Shown: positions 26,008-35,813, numbered from the stretch's first letter. The stretch is 64,000 nucleotides of DNA from Bacillus sp. 491mf (GCF_900112415.1 NZ_FOLV01000015.1:1-64000), one strand, 5' to 3'. The notes: a model not told the origin generated them from the letters alone. A program made the numbers and translations.

Positions 26008-26365
26008 CATGGATTGAATTGTCGTTGTTATAAATAACGTTTTCGATTATTGGTTATCTGTAAATGTAAATTTAAAAATATTATACATACTTATGTGAGT
26101 TGGCAATACAAAAAGAAGTTATTTTTAAATAGCTTTTTTTGATGACTTGGATTGAATATAAGTAAAATAAGAAAAAATATTGTATTTTTTAAAATTATCA
26201 TTGCGAAAAATGGGCTCTACTTTTAAAATAAAAAAGGTCGTGTATTTATTATACTAAAAAAACAAATCGGAATAGTTTGAATATTTATATTTTACCTAGT
26301 TATGTTTATGTATAGGTAACTATACGACATGCATCATGTTATTACTTCATAAGGAGAGAAGAAAT
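26008..26365. other. Gap with no recognised feature
   Basis: About 358 A/T-rich bases between the DinB-like and nhaC genes. I see no ORF with a ribosome-binding site, no strong hairpin and no known repeat; it presumably contains the nhaC promoter. Confidence 0.5.
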
Positions 26366-27769
26366 TTGAAAAGTGTAAGATTACCATCGATGATAGAAAT
26401 CATCATTCTTTTGCTATTATTTTTAGGCGTTGTCTTTTCATTTCAGACAACTTTTAATTTACCGATTCAGCTTGCGTTATTTATTTCATGGTTTCTTGTC
26501 ATTGCGCTTGGATTAAGACTTGGGTTTCGTTATCAAGAATTACAAGATGCAATTACAAAAGGAATTTCGAATGGACTTGAAGCAATTTTAATATTAGTAG
26601 CGGTTGGAGCTCTTATTGGAACTTGGATTGCTGGCGGTGTTGTGCCAACACTAATATATTATGGTTTAGAATTTATTCACCCAAGTATCTTTCTATTAGC
26701 AACATTAATTATTTGTTCGATAACATCTATCGCGACTGGTACTTCTTGGGGGACGGTAGGTACAGCTGGTATTGCTATGATGGCAATCGGAGAAGGACTT
26801 GGATTACCACTTCCGCTTGTAGCTGGTGCAGTGCTGTCCGGTGCGTATTTCGGAGATAAATTATCACCATTATCTGATAGCACTGTACTTGCAGCTTCTA
26901 TGGCGAAAGTAGATGTTATTGCACACGTTCGTGCGATGTTGTATTTAGATATTCCAGCTTATATTATTACAGGTATTATGTTTACAGTTGCGGGCTGGAT
27001 ATATGGCGGGGAGAATGTGGATTTAGAAAAAGTAGATTTTTTAAAGGCATCTTTATTAAAGCAGTTTGATATTCACATTTGGATGCTCGTTCCAGCGGTC
27101 GTTGTCATTATCCTTTTAGCGATGAAACGTCCATCTATGCCTACAATTGCAATGGGAGCTCTTCTTGGTGCAATCTGGGCAGCTGTGTTCCAAGGAATGC
27201 CTTTTGGAGATGCGATTGGCACAGCTTACAAAGGTTTTTCTATTGATTCCGGTATCGACTTTATTGATAAATTACTAAATCGCGGCGGAATTGAAGGAAT
27301 GCTCGGTTCTGTTGCTGTTATTATTTTCGGACTCGGTTTTGGTGGTTTACTAGAAAAGCTTGGCGTTTTAAAAGTTATTGTTTCGAAGTTTGAGAAAAAA
27401 TTAACATCTGCAGGAAATGTAACACTTTCGACGTTAATTGTTGCATTTCTAGCAAACGTATTTGGCTGTGCTATGTATGTATCGTTAATTTTAACACCAA
27501 AAATTATGGAAGAAAGCTATGATAAATTAAAATTAGATCGCCGCATTTTAGCGCGTAACTCAGAAGTAGGTGGAACACTCACATCAGGGATGGTTCCATG
27601 GTCTGATAACGGTATCTTTATGGCAGGTATCCTAGGCGTATCAACGTTAGCTTATCTACCATTTATGTGGCTGAGCTTTGTATCACTAGCGCTCGCTGTT
27701 ATTTACGGATATACAGGTAAATTTATTTGGTATGTAGATGATGCAGAGAAAGCAAAGCAAGTATCATAG
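26366..27769 (+). CDS. nhaC: Na+/H+ antiporter, NhaC family
   Basis: A 467-residue protein with about 11-12 transmembrane segments. NhaC marks are TSIATGTSWGTVGTAGIAM, GAYFGDKLSPLSDST and the late GGTLTSGMVPWSDNG block. It exchanges Na+ for H+ at the membrane (some family members exchange malate/lactate with Na+). TTG 26366 is set by AAGGAGA 9 bases upstream. It is monocistronic with its own terminator. Confidence 0.9.
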   Translation: MKSVRLPSMIEIIILLLLFLGVVFSFQTTFNLPIQLALFISWFLVIALGLRLGFRYQELQDAITKGISNGLEAILILVAVGALIGTWIAGGVVPTLIYYGLEFIHPSIFLLATLIICSITSIATGTSWGTVGTAGIAMMAIGEGLGLPLPLVAGAVLSGAYFGDKLSPLSDSTVLAASMAKVDVIAHVRAMLYLDIPAYIITGIMFTVAGWIYGGENVDLEKVDFLKASLLKQFDIHIWMLVPAVVVIILLAMKRPSMPTIAMGALLGAIWAAVFQGMPFGDAIGTAYKGFSIDSGIDFIDKLLNRGGIEGMLGSVAVIIFGLGFGGLLEKLGVLKVIVSKFEKKLTSAGNVTLSTLIVAFLANVFGCAMYVSLILTPKIMEESYDKLKLDRRILARNSEVGGTLTSGMVPWSDNGIFMAGILGVSTLAYLPFMWLSFVSLALAVIYGYTGKFIWYVDDAEKAKQVS

Positions 27770-27777
27770 TATGGGGA

Positions 27778-27818
27778 AAATCATCCTTTCGCTTATAGCG
27801 TGAGGATGATTTTTTTTA
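27778..27818 (+). terminator. Terminator of nhaC
   Basis: AATCATCCT pairs with AGGATGATT around a 14-base loop, then TTTTTTT. Confidence 0.8.
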
Positions 27819-27900
27819 TATTTTTAGTGGTAATATTTGTTATTTGCAGTGTTTTCGATAAAATGAAAAGGAAGGCATTTAATTCTAAGGGGATGAAAAC

Positions 27901-29289
27901 ATGGAGTATAGAATTGAAAGAGATACATTAGGAGAAATGAAAGTTCCAGCTGATAAATTATGGGCAGCACAAACGCAGCGTAGTAAGGAGAACTTTCCGA
28001 TTGGAACAGAGAAAATGCCACTTGAAATTGTTCGGGCATTTGCAATTTTAAAGAAAAGTGCAGCGCTTAGTAATCAAAAGTTAGGAAAGCTAGCAGATGA
28101 AAAGGCGAGTGCAATTGTAGAGGCGGTTGATGAAATTCTATCAGGGAAATGGGATGATCATTTTCCGCTTGTTGTTTGGCAAACAGGAAGTGGAACACAG
28201 TCAAATATGAATGTGAATGAAGTGATAGCAAATCGCGGAAATCAAATTTTACGAGAAAAAGGGCTAAATCTACATATTCATCCGAACGATGATGTTAACA
28301 TGTCTCAAAGTTCAAATGATACATTTCCAACAGCACTTCATATTGCATGTTTAATAGCTGTAGAAGAACAAGTATTACCAGCAGTAGCTAAATTGAAAGA
28401 AACGTTACAAGAAAAAGTAAACGAGTTCTCTCATATTATTAAAATTGGTCGTACTCATTTGCAAGATGCAACGCCGTTAACGTTAGGACAAGAAGTGAGC
28501 GGTTGGCATCGCATGCTTGAAAAGACGGAGCGGATGATAAGAGAAAGCAGTACTTATATGAAAGAGCTCGCAATTGGTGGGACTGCGGTTGGAACGGGGA
28601 TTAATGCTCATCCCCAATTCGGCAATATGGTTGCAAAAGAAATTAGTAATTTCACAGGAAAACAATTCGTATCAGCTCCAAATAAATTCCATGCGTTAAC
28701 AAGCCATGATGAAGTTGTTTATACGCACGGGGCGTTAAAAGCGTTAGCAGCTGATGTAATGAAAATTGCAAACGATGTCCGTTGGCTCGCAAGCGGACCG
28801 CGCAGTGGCCTTGGGGAGATTACGATTCCAGCTAATGAGCCAGGGAGCTCGATTATGCCTGGAAAAGTAAATCCAACGCAAAGTGAAGCTTTAACGATGG
28901 TCGCAGCGCAAGTTATGGGAAATGATGCAACGATCGGCTTTGCGGCGAGTCAAGGGAACTTTGAATTAAACGTCTTTAAACCGGTCATTGCTTACAATTT
29001 CTTGCAATCCGCTCGATTATTAGCAGACGCGATTGTTTCGTTTCATGATAACTGTGTAGTCGGTATTGAAGCGAATGAAGAAATAACTAGGCGGCACTTA
29101 AATAATTCGTTAATGCTTGTAACGGCATTAAATCCGCATATCGGTTATGAAAATGCAGCGAAAATTGCAAAATATGCACATAAAGAGGGATTAACATTAA
29201 AAGAAGCAGCACTGCAATCAGGTTTATTAACAGAGGATCAATTTGATGAAATTGTAGATCCGAAGAAAATGATTGAACCGAAAGAATGA
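27901..29289 (+). CDS. fumC: Class II fumarate hydratase
   Basis: A 462-residue fumarase C, full family length. The superfamily signature [15 protein letters not shown] lies near residue 318, and [17 protein letters not shown] near 98 and [12 protein letters not shown] near 138 form the active site. TQSE and TQSNM distinguish it from aspartase. It interconverts fumarate and malate in the TCA cycle as a cytosolic tetramer. A second member of the superfamily (aspartase) is 27 kb downstream. AAGGGGATG precedes the start. Confidence 0.93.
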   Translation: MEYRIERDTLGEMKVPADKLWAAQTQRSKENFPIGTEKMPLEIVRAFAILKKSAALSNQKLGKLADEKASAIVEAVDEILSGKWDDHFPLVVWQTGSGTQSNMNVNEVIANRGNQILREKGLNLHIHPNDDVNMSQSSNDTFPTALHIACLIAVEEQVLPAVAKLKETLQEKVNEFSHIIKIGRTHLQDATPLTLGQEVSGWHRMLEKTERMIRESSTYMKELAIGGTAVGTGINAHPQFGNMVAKEISNFTGKQFVSAPNKFHALTSHDEVVYTHGALKALAADVMKIANDVRWLASGPRSGLGEITIPANEPGSSIMPGKVNPTQSEALTMVAAQVMGNDATIGFAASQGNFELNVFKPVIAYNFLQSARLLADAIVSFHDNCVVGIEANEEITRRHLNNSLMLVTALNPHIGYENAAKIAKYAHKEGLTLKEAALQSGLLTEDQFDEIVDPKKMIEPKE

Positions 29290-29410
29290 AATGATTTTCA
29301 AAGATAGGATTCCCAAGTGTTTTATTAAGTAATATAAAAACCAGGATATTCTTGAATAAGACAACATCTTTTATATAATATTATAGTTTTTATAAGAGAG
29401 GAAATGAGGA

Positions 29411-29456
29411 GAATAGATACAAGTAGAGATTATGTGCTTGATCTATTCTTTTTTTG
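29411..29456 (+). terminator. Terminator downstream of fumC
   Basis: GAATAGAT and ATCTATTC arms with inner CAAG/CTTG pairing, followed by TTTTTTTG. Confidence 0.6.
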
Positions 29457-29532
29457 TACAGCATATGACCTCATTTACTACAACATAGAAGAACCGATGT
29501 TGCAGTAAAACCCTCAATAAGCTGTGTACAAA

Positions 29533-29560
29533 AAAATGAAGACCGCGCGGTCTTCATTTT
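29533..29560. terminator. 28-base perfect palindrome, bidirectional terminator
   Basis: AAAATGAAGACCGC is followed directly by its reverse complement. The A-rich left and T-rich right ends suit termination from both sides, between fumC and the converging decayed gene. Confidence 0.65.
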
Positions 29561-29616
29561 AGTCGACATAGTTCCCGTTACTGGAAGTCGATTTATAAAA
29601 AATGTTCCAAGTATTT

Positions 29617-30029
29617 TCAATTTCTTTTTAAAAGATATCTTTCACGGGGACCGTAATCTTGCTCAGTTTGAAAATATGCAAGTTTGTCTGGAACACATGA
29701 AATGATAGAAGACAAACCATAGAAAGCTATTTTTTCTACTGCAATGTGTAAAGGTAAGTGCCTACCGTCTACATCTTCGTTTAAGGACATAACATAACAG
29801 CTATCCTGGGCACCATAATTTTTTAATAGTTGTAGGAGTTCGTCGGCGTTAGCTATACGTTGTGTGATGCTTACGATGTATTTTTCATTCAAGACAATGT
29901 TGTAGTTATGATTTAAACGCCATAAGGCATCTTTTCTTTTTTTAGGAGAAAATAATTCAAATAGAACCCTGTCACATAATCTCTTAGAAAAAAATTTTTG
30001 ACAAATGTTTCTTCATATTCTTTGTCCAT
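29617..30029 (-). pseudogene. Hypothetical gene broken by a frameshift in an A/T homopolymer
   Basis: A good start (GGAGGGCTATAT then ATG at 30029) opens with MDKEYEETFVK. The frame then fails at a T7/A5-type run (29988-29999) and ends early. In another frame the coding continues KRLCDRVLFELFSPKK, RKDALWRLNHNYNIVLNEK and on to the stop at 29617. Adding one base in the run restores a single protein of about 135 residues. The 91-residue ORF 29617-29892 is only its 3' part. The family is unknown. A sequencing error in the homopolymer is the alternative. Confidence 0.6.
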
Positions 30030-30226
30030 ATATAGCCCTCCGAGTAAATGATTTCTTTAAGGTTGTATTCCATACTAATCAGAGGTAACCTTTTCTGTAT
30101 ATCATATTCATGTATGGTTAACATAACCTCTCTTAGCAGGAGTGCAATTATTTGTAGAAATATAGATTTTGCTAAACGATAACTTTTTATTAGGCCACTT
30201 GATAATAAAATATGAAGTTATCAAAG

Positions 30227-30520
30227 CTATTCCATTAAACCAACTATATCAAGAAAAATCATAGTAGTTATCATTGCGATAACTGCTATAAGAAATTTAA
30301 ATCTGAATTTAATCTTAATACCTAGCTTATCTGGAATAAAATATATTCCCAAACCTATACTAATACGTCCTATTAATAAATATAATTGATATAAAAATTC
30401 GTTATTTATTTTTGCCTTAATATATACTTTACTGTAATCGAACAATAGGAAATATATTAAAATTATAATTAAGTAGAGAATAAATAATTTCACATAGTTT
30501 CTCATTTTAGTTTTTCTCAA
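30227..30520 (-). CDS. Hypothetical membrane protein
   Basis: A protein of about 97 residues with three to four hydrophobic segments (LFILYLIIILIYFLLF; LYLLIGRISIGLGIYFI; FLIAVIAMITTMIFLDIV). I do not recognise the family. TTG 30520 is preferred because AAAGGAG lies 10 bases before it; the frame extends to 30553 without a usable site. It sits in a decayed, low-density region. Confidence 0.45.
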   Translation of the reverse strand: MRKTKMRNYVKLFILYLIIILIYFLLFDYSKVYIKAKINNEFLYQLYLLIGRISIGLGIYFIPDKLGIKIKFRFKFLIAVIAMITTMIFLDIVGLME

Positions 30521-30619
30521 AATACCCCATACTCCTTTTAGATGTTCAATCAACTTATAAAATTTCTTTTATTAAATATCAATCTGATGTGAAATTCACA
30601 TAATCACTGTTAGCGGAAG

Positions 30620-31093
30620 TCATGATTCATTAAGCAATAGTTCTAATGTTTCTGTAATTTCCTCTTCTAATTGATTTACACTACTTATATACAGATGTCC
30701 TGTACCACTATTGTGGGAGAAGCCTTGATAATAATACCACAGCTCAATAGTACATCTATAAAAACCCTCATCTAGTTTGGGTTCACCCTCGTAGTCAATT
30801 GCTATTAAAGATCGATATTCAGCTTCTAAGCATTGACTTGAAGTAAGTTGATTTGATTCATCACCATCTATGTCACGAGCAGTCCATAATTGAAGGTTTC
30901 TCTTTCCCTTTTTTTCAAAGGGGTCTTTGTATATTGCTTGGTATTTAATACAAAGTTCCTCAGCTGTTGTCTCCAAATGCATAATCTTCTTCTTTAGCTC
31001 TTCATTTATCTCAGATTTTGATATAATCGGGCCAAAGTCTAGATTTTGATCCATTTTTTCTCCCTTTATCCATGCCCAAAATTGTTTAAACAT
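30620..31093 (-). CDS. Hypothetical protein
   Basis: A 157-residue soluble protein starting MFKQFWAWIKGEKMD, with a charged helical region (INEELKKKIMHLETTAEELC) and aromatic strands (CTIELWYYYQGFSH). No family is recognised. AAGGGGGC lies 6 bases ahead of ATG 31093. The longer frame to 31201 runs into a GC-rich, probably foreign patch and is not used. Confidence 0.55.
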   Translation of the reverse strand: MFKQFWAWIKGEKMDQNLDFGPIISKSEINEELKKKIMHLETTAEELCIKYQAIYKDPFEKKGKRNLQLWTARDIDGDESNQLTSSQCLEAEYRSLIAIDYEGEPKLDEGFYRCTIELWYYYQGFSHNSGTGHLYISSVNQLEEEITETLELLLNES

Positions 31094-31149
31094 GTGATGC
31101 CCCCTTATTATCAGGACGTTCTCTATCATAATACATTCGTGTAAGTAGG

Positions 31150-31440
31150 AAAGAATTCCTCTTGTATATTCTATACATGTGGGTTTTACATAACGTAACA
31201 TTATCGACAGTGATGTTTGCGTCGCAGCCCTTGTGGGGCAAGGATCTGCCGTTCTCCCAATGGCTTAACTGTATGCAGGATTTCATACTACCGCGCCACG
31301 ACTGTGTTTGGTGGTAGTACCTGTTTCCGTTGTTTGCATAAAATCTTGCATATATAATTTGCAGTTTGCTGTGTAGATTCCTAAGTAAAAAGCCCAAGAG
31401 GGGCCTTCTCCTGTGCTGTTTTTTTAAATGCTATACATCA
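31150..31440. other. GC-rich unexplained patch, possible mobile-element relic
   Basis: Bases 31201-31320 are roughly half G+C, against about 35% around them. Long frames exist on the minus strand (31086-31397), but they lack a ribosome-binding site and family resemblance. AAGCCCAAGAGGGGCCTT near 31391 forms a small hairpin. I cannot name it. Confidence 0.35.
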
Positions 31441-31574
31441 ATACTCGTGCGTACCTTGCTAAATAAGTTGGTTAATGCTGTAAGGCTTATTACTTTTATT
31501 CATTACTTAGGCTTACAGTATAAGGATCCTATTTTTTTAGTCTATAAAGGAATCGTGTATAAATACAAAGTGAA

Positions 31575-31755
31575 AAAACGACACAAAAACCTCTTCCTTT
31601 TGAGGTGAGCGAGAGTATATGGCCATGCATAGATGCGGTCAGTGCCTATTTCTGCCACATGCCAGGCTTAAAACAAAAGGAGCAAGTGAGTGCAGGCTAT
31701 GTTTTGTTCTTTATACAAGTGACTTATATGTTGAAAAAGTAAAATGGATTTATAT
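31575..31755 (+). repeat. bcr1-type repeat, copy 5
   Basis: Contains AAAAACCTCTTCCTTTTGAG, GCGAGAGTATATGGCCATGC, GTGCCTATTTCTGCCACATG, CTTAAAACAAAAGGAG and a tail GTGACTTATATGTTGAAAAA. It lies between the GC-rich patch and nosD. Confidence 0.75.
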
Positions 31756-31863
31756 TTAAAAATATCTTTTTTTTTGTCAAAAAATACAAAATTACTTCAC
31801 AAATTCCACACAATTGTTTGTTATCCTTCATGTAGGTCGACTGATATTTGAGGAGATTGCTAT

Positions 31864-33141
31864 ATGAAAATAACTCGAGTCTTTTTTCTCTTTTGTATCA
31901 TTTTTTTAAGTTGTTCATTCCATACTTATGCACAGGATACGTTGCAATCTCAAATTGACGCTGCTTCTGAATATGGAATCGTAAAAATACCGAGTGGTAA
32001 TTATGATGAAGCAATCGTTCTTTCAAAGCCTATTACTTTGGAAGGGACGGGAGAAGTTATTGTTCGCTCTTGTCGTAAAGAACCCGTTATTACGGTAAAA
32101 GGACAATCTGTCACCTTGAAGCATATAAAGGTAGAACAATGCAGTAGTAGGGCAGACACGGAAGCTATTCATGTTACAGGTAAGAATCATCGGTTGAAAA
32201 ATCTTCAAATCTACACAAAGCAGTTCGGGATTAAATTAAATAGGGCGAGTGATACGGTAGTAGAAGGTAGTTTGATTAAAGGGAATTCTAAAGGAAATGG
32301 AATTGACTTATGGGAATCAAATAACAATATGATTCAAGGGGTCGAGATTGATAAAGTAAGAGATGGCATTTATATAGAAAATAGTCATTTTAATCGAATA
32401 ACTCGTAATGCTATCGGAAATTCTCGTTATGGCATACATATTATGTTTTCAAATCAAATAACCGTACAGAATAACAAGTCTCACAACAATATTACAGGTG
32501 CAATGGTGATGGGAACAAAAGAAACGAAAATTGAAAGGAACGAGTTAACTTTCAATAATCGTAATGTTAATGCACAGGGTTTATTGCTGTATGATGCAGA
32601 GAACACGGAAACGATTGGAAATCGAATTTCTAATAATCGTGTAGGGATGTATGTGGAAAATGCGAATAACAACCAGATTTCAGATAATGAAGTAACTGAG
32701 AATTTTATTGGCATGCAATTTAAAAATGCGAATGAAAATCATGTGTCTGACAATGTCTTTGTTGGAAATGTAAATGAATCTCAAGCGATAAACAGCAATG
32801 AAAACGAAATTATACATAATTATTGGGACGCATCATTGAAACTGGATACAAAGGGAAATGGTATGAGCAGCATTCCGCATAGAGCAGATCCATTTTTTCT
32901 AACATTAACAAATGAAGTCCCAGAATATCAACTGTTTTTCCAAGCGCCTGGTATGATTGTACTCCAAACATTGTTGAAAAGTCCTGAAAGTCGAGTTTTA
33001 ACTGATTATGAACCTATGATGACAACTAGAGGAAAAAAGGAAGAAAACAATTCCTCATTTAAGATGCAAATTGGAATGATCAGTGTAAGTATGTTAGCAA
33101 TAAGTATCACTTTATTTAAAATTGGGAGGAAAAGAAGATGA
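31864..33141 (+). CDS. nosD: NosD-like periplasmic-type copper/sulfur delivery protein
   Basis: A 425-residue protein with a signal peptide (residues 1-23, cleaved after YAQ), a parallel beta-helix of repeats of about 22 residues (GIKLNRASDTVVEGS; GIDLWESNNNMIQG; GIYIENSHFNRITRN; GMYVENANNNQISDN) and a C-terminal transmembrane helix (about 400-418). This matches NosD of nitrous oxide reductase clusters, where it acts with the NosFY transporter in assembly of the CuZ site. It overlaps nosL by 4 bases. No nosZ is within the window, so its client is unknown. Confidence 0.85.
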   Translation: MKITRVFFLFCIIFLSCSFHTYAQDTLQSQIDAASEYGIVKIPSGNYDEAIVLSKPITLEGTGEVIVRSCRKEPVITVKGQSVTLKHIKVEQCSSRADTEAIHVTGKNHRLKNLQIYTKQFGIKLNRASDTVVEGSLIKGNSKGNGIDLWESNNNMIQGVEIDKVRDGIYIENSHFNRITRNAIGNSRYGIHIMFSNQITVQNNKSHNNITGAMVMGTKETKIERNELTFNNRNVNAQGLLLYDAENTETIGNRISNNRVGMYVENANNNQISDNEVTENFIGMQFKNANENHVSDNVFVGNVNESQAINSNENEIIHNYWDASLKLDTKGNGMSSIPHRADPFFLTLTNEVPEYQLFFQAPGMIVLQTLLKSPESRVLTDYEPMMTTRGKKEENNSSFKMQIGMISVSMLAISITLFKIGRKRR

Positions 33142-33656
33142 AATTGAAAGGTTTATTGATTACAATAGTTGCAGCTCTTTTATTGACAGTAGTTGGCTGC
33201 GGGAAAAAGGAAGTTAAGCCAGTAGCAATTGACGAGAAAAATGATAAATGTGCCAATTGTAATATGCTTGTGACGAATGATCAATTCGGAACAGAAGTAA
33301 TTCTTGAAAACGGTAAATCATTAAAATTTGATGACCTTGGTTGTATGTACAAATGGATGAATAAAAATAAGAATGAAAAGTTGCAAGCAAAATTTGTACG
33401 TGATTACAATTCAAAAGAGTGGGTTGAAGTAGACAAAGCGACTTATGTTTATGACAAAGATATTAAAACACCAATGGCTTATAATGTGATTTCATTCAAA
33501 GATAAAAAAGACGCGGACAGCTTTGTCTCCAAAAATAAAGGTGAAGTGTTAACTGCAAAAGAGTTGGAAAAGCATGAATGGACAAAGAACATGGATATGA
33601 TGATGAAAATAAAAGAAGAGAATGCAAAGAAAAAGGATATGAATCATTCTCATTAA
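33138..33656 (+). CDS. nosL: NosL-like copper-binding lipoprotein
   Basis: A 172-residue lipoprotein: signal peptide with lipobox VVGC (Cys 21), then the NosL copper site CANCNM near residue 37 and KSLKFDDLGCMYKWM. The C-terminus ends in a His/Lys/Met-rich tail (MDMMMKIKE, DMNHSH) that could also bind copper. NosL delivers Cu(I) to NosZ maturation in denitrifiers. The start overlaps the nosD stop (ATGA). A terminator-like hairpin follows before nosY. Confidence 0.88.
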   Translation: MKLKGLLITIVAALLLTVVGCGKKEVKPVAIDEKNDKCANCNMLVTNDQFGTEVILENGKSLKFDDLGCMYKWMNKNKNEKLQAKFVRDYNSKEWVEVDKATYVYDKDIKTPMAYNVISFKDKKDADSFVSKNKGEVLTAKELEKHEWTKNMDMMMKIKEENAKKKDMNHSH

Positions 33657-33659
33657 TAA

Positions 33660-33691
33660 AAAAAGGATAACCGTTCTGGTTGTCCTTTTTT
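33660..33691 (+). terminator. Terminator-like hairpin between nosL and nosY
   Basis: AAAAAGGATAACC pairs with GGTTGTCCTTTTT with a 5-base loop. It lies inside what otherwise looks like one operon and may reduce nosYF expression relative to nosDL. Confidence 0.7.
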
Positions 33692-33708
33692 ACGGAAAGA
33701 GGGATTTT

Positions 33709-34521
33709 ATGTGGCACATTTGGCAATCTGAGTGGCGAATCACGATAAGACAACGTTCATCTTATACATTTGTCATTCTTTGGACGAGTGTTATGTCGTT
33801 ACTATTTTTACTAGGGCGAAATTCACCTACTATAACTGGATACACAAATATGACAGGTACAATGGCGAATTTAGTGTTGTATATTATACCGCTATTTATG
33901 CTTATTATCATTTCTTTTTCTATCGCAAATGAAATGGAAAACGGACAGTGGCGGTTATTAAGTACGTATCCTATTTCTAGTGTTGCATACGTAATGGGAA
34001 AAGCATTCGGACAATTTACAGCGCAGCTTATTATTTTTACGCTAAGTTATGGTATAAGTCTTCTAATCGGTCTTGTTAGTGGAAGTGCGCTATCTATGAA
34101 ATGGATACTGGCTCTTTATGTATTCTCAATCGTATTAATGCTATTCTTTCTAATAATTGGTGTTGTGATCGGTTCTTTTGTCGTAACAAGATGGCAGGCA
34201 CTAACTATATCTGTTGGGGTTTGGTTTTTCTTCATTATGATTTGGCCTACTGCGCTTATCGCTGTTCTTAACTTTGTTCCGTATCCGATGATTGCTGTGC
34301 TTCTAAAAGTAGCTTTATTTCTTAATCCCGCTGAATTGCTTCGTATCGTATTCGTTGTTCAATTAGGTGGTGGTGCAATATTTGGACAAGCATATGATTC
34401 TCTCGTTACCTTTTTACAATCTGAGGCGGCGTGGGGCGTTCTCATTTTATATACAGTAATATATATGACATTTGGTTTTGCTCTATCTGCATGGAAGCTA
34501 GAAAGGAGAAAGATGCAATGA
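33709..34521 (+). CDS. nosY: NosY-like ABC transporter permease
   Basis: A 270-residue ABC-2 type permease with six transmembrane segments, starting MWHIWQSEWRITIRQR and containing the EMENGQWRLLSTYPISS loop. It partners the NosF ATPase, and with NosD the complex is thought to move a sulfur species or copper for cofactor assembly. The stop overlaps the ATPase start by 4 bases. AAAGAGGG lies upstream of ATG. Confidence 0.82.
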   Translation: MWHIWQSEWRITIRQRSSYTFVILWTSVMSLLFLLGRNSPTITGYTNMTGTMANLVLYIIPLFMLIIISFSIANEMENGQWRLLSTYPISSVAYVMGKAFGQFTAQLIIFTLSYGISLLIGLVSGSALSMKWILALYVFSIVLMLFFLIIGVVIGSFVVTRWQALTISVGVWFFFIMIWPTALIAVLNFVPYPMIAVLLKVALFLNPAELLRIVFVVQLGGGAIFGQAYDSLVTFLQSEAAWGVLILYTVIYMTFGFALSAWKLERRKMQ

Positions 34522-35237
34522 CACTTTTACAAGTTACAGAGGTTTCAAAAGAATATAAGACAAAACAAGCACTCTCTCACTTTTCACTTCAAGTAGAAGC
34601 AGGAACGTGTATCGTACTATGCGGCGGGAACGGTGCAGGAAAAAGTACACTTCTTCATATATTGGCAGGTATTTCAAGACCGACAGATGGAACGATTGTA
34701 TTGAATGGTATTGCTCTTCATGAAAATAGGACTGCATACGTGTCACAAATTGGATATATGCCAGATGACTTCCATGCGCAGGAAATGATGACTGTGCATG
34801 AATTTCTTACCTTTTATGGTGTATTACGAAAGGTAAGAGGGCAACAAATACAAGAAATTTTAGAAAAGATCGGTTTAATTGAAAAGAGGAATGAACTTGT
34901 AAAACATTTATCAAAGGGAATGCGGCAACGATTAGTATTTGGACAAGCATTGTTAGGGGAGCCAAAACTATTATTATTAGATGAACCGACAAATGGTTTA
35001 GATCCATATTGGGTCAATGCATTTGTTGAGGTTTTACAGGACATTAAGAAGATGGGGACAATTGTTATTTTTTCTACACATATGATGGACGTGGCAGCGG
35101 AAATAGGAGATTGTATTTTGTTTATGAAAGATGGGATCGTGACAAATCGTATTGAACATAAGGGGAGTAAAGAAGAAAAAACACTACACTTGATGCAATT
35201 GCACCGGCAGGGATGGAACCAAAACGATTTCATATAA
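34518..35237 (+). CDS. nosF: NosF-like ABC transporter ATP-binding protein
   Basis: A 239-residue ATPase with Walker A GGNGAGKST near residue 37, signature LSKGMRQR, Walker B LLLLDEPTNGLD and H-loop STHMMD. It energises NosY. ATG 34518 is chosen because GAAAGGAGAAAG precedes it and it overlaps the nosY stop; the frame back to 34431 is inside nosY. It is the fourth gene of the nosDLYF set. Confidence 0.85.
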   Translation: MTLLQVTEVSKEYKTKQALSHFSLQVEAGTCIVLCGGNGAGKSTLLHILAGISRPTDGTIVLNGIALHENRTAYVSQIGYMPDDFHAQEMMTVHEFLTFYGVLRKVRGQQIQEILEKIGLIEKRNELVKHLSKGMRQRLVFGQALLGEPKLLLLDEPTNGLDPYWVNAFVEVLQDIKKMGTIVIFSTHMMDVAAEIGDCILFMKDGIVTNRIEHKGSKEEKTLHLMQLHRQGWNQNDFI

Positions 35238-35290
35238 CATAAAAAGTGGGAAATTGATAAAATAAGGACATGAGAAGTGAGGTGAAAATA

Positions 35291-35554
35291 GTGAAATATG
35301 TTATTTCTACTTTAACCGTCCTTATTACATTCATTGTGTTACAGTGCTTATCAGGTTATATATTATCAGAGTTGTTTTTGGTTGATAACTCGGAATGGAC
35401 AAGCGTTGCAGTGTTCACTCTAGAAAATTCTAATCAATCATTTTATTTAGACTATCTTCAATTACTCTTCGTCTTCTTATCTACAATAGTTAGTTTCATT
35501 TTCCTTAAGTTAATCGAGAAAAAAGAAAAGTTTAATAGCGCAAATGAGAAATAG
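35291..35554 (+). CDS. Small membrane protein downstream of nosF
   Basis: An 87-residue protein with two transmembrane helices (about residues 4-26 and 54-75) joined by an extracytoplasmic loop with DNSEWTSVAVF. No family is recognised. GTG 35291 follows GAGGTG by 7 bases; ATG 35270 has no good site. It is close enough (53 bases) to belong to the nos transcript and is followed by a terminator. Confidence 0.5.
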   Translation: MKYVISTLTVLITFIVLQCLSGYILSELFLVDNSEWTSVAVFTLENSNQSFYLDYLQLLFVFLSTIVSFIFLKLIEKKEKFNSANEK

Positions 35555-35582
35555 GACTAGCTTGGTAGCTAGTCCTATTTTG
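35552..35582 (+). terminator. Terminator after the nosDLYF region
   Basis: AGGACTAGCT and AGCTAGTCCT pair around TGGT, followed by ATTTTG. Confidence 0.75.
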
Positions 35583-35813
35583 TTTATCTCGCTATTGATG
35601 ATTAGTAATTTTCCGTTGATATAATTTTTGCTCTATTGGAGATATATGAACTTTTCTTCTAGAATTCACAAAACACAAACGATATTTGGATTTGTTTGAA
35701 AATAGGTGAACGATATGTTGAAATGTTTAATTTTATTATGATATTATAAATAAAAATAAACTAAATCATAATTTGTTTGTTTTTAAAATAAACTTTTTAG
35801 GGGATTGTTTAGT

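Noticed and set aside
31086-31397. 103-codon minus-strand ORF over the GC-rich patch
   Set aside because: No ribosome-binding site, no family resemblance, and it overlaps the start of a better supported gene.
31780-31850. FNR or ResD site upstream of nosD
   Set aside because: CACA/TGTG motifs are present but as imperfect direct repeats; too weak to call.
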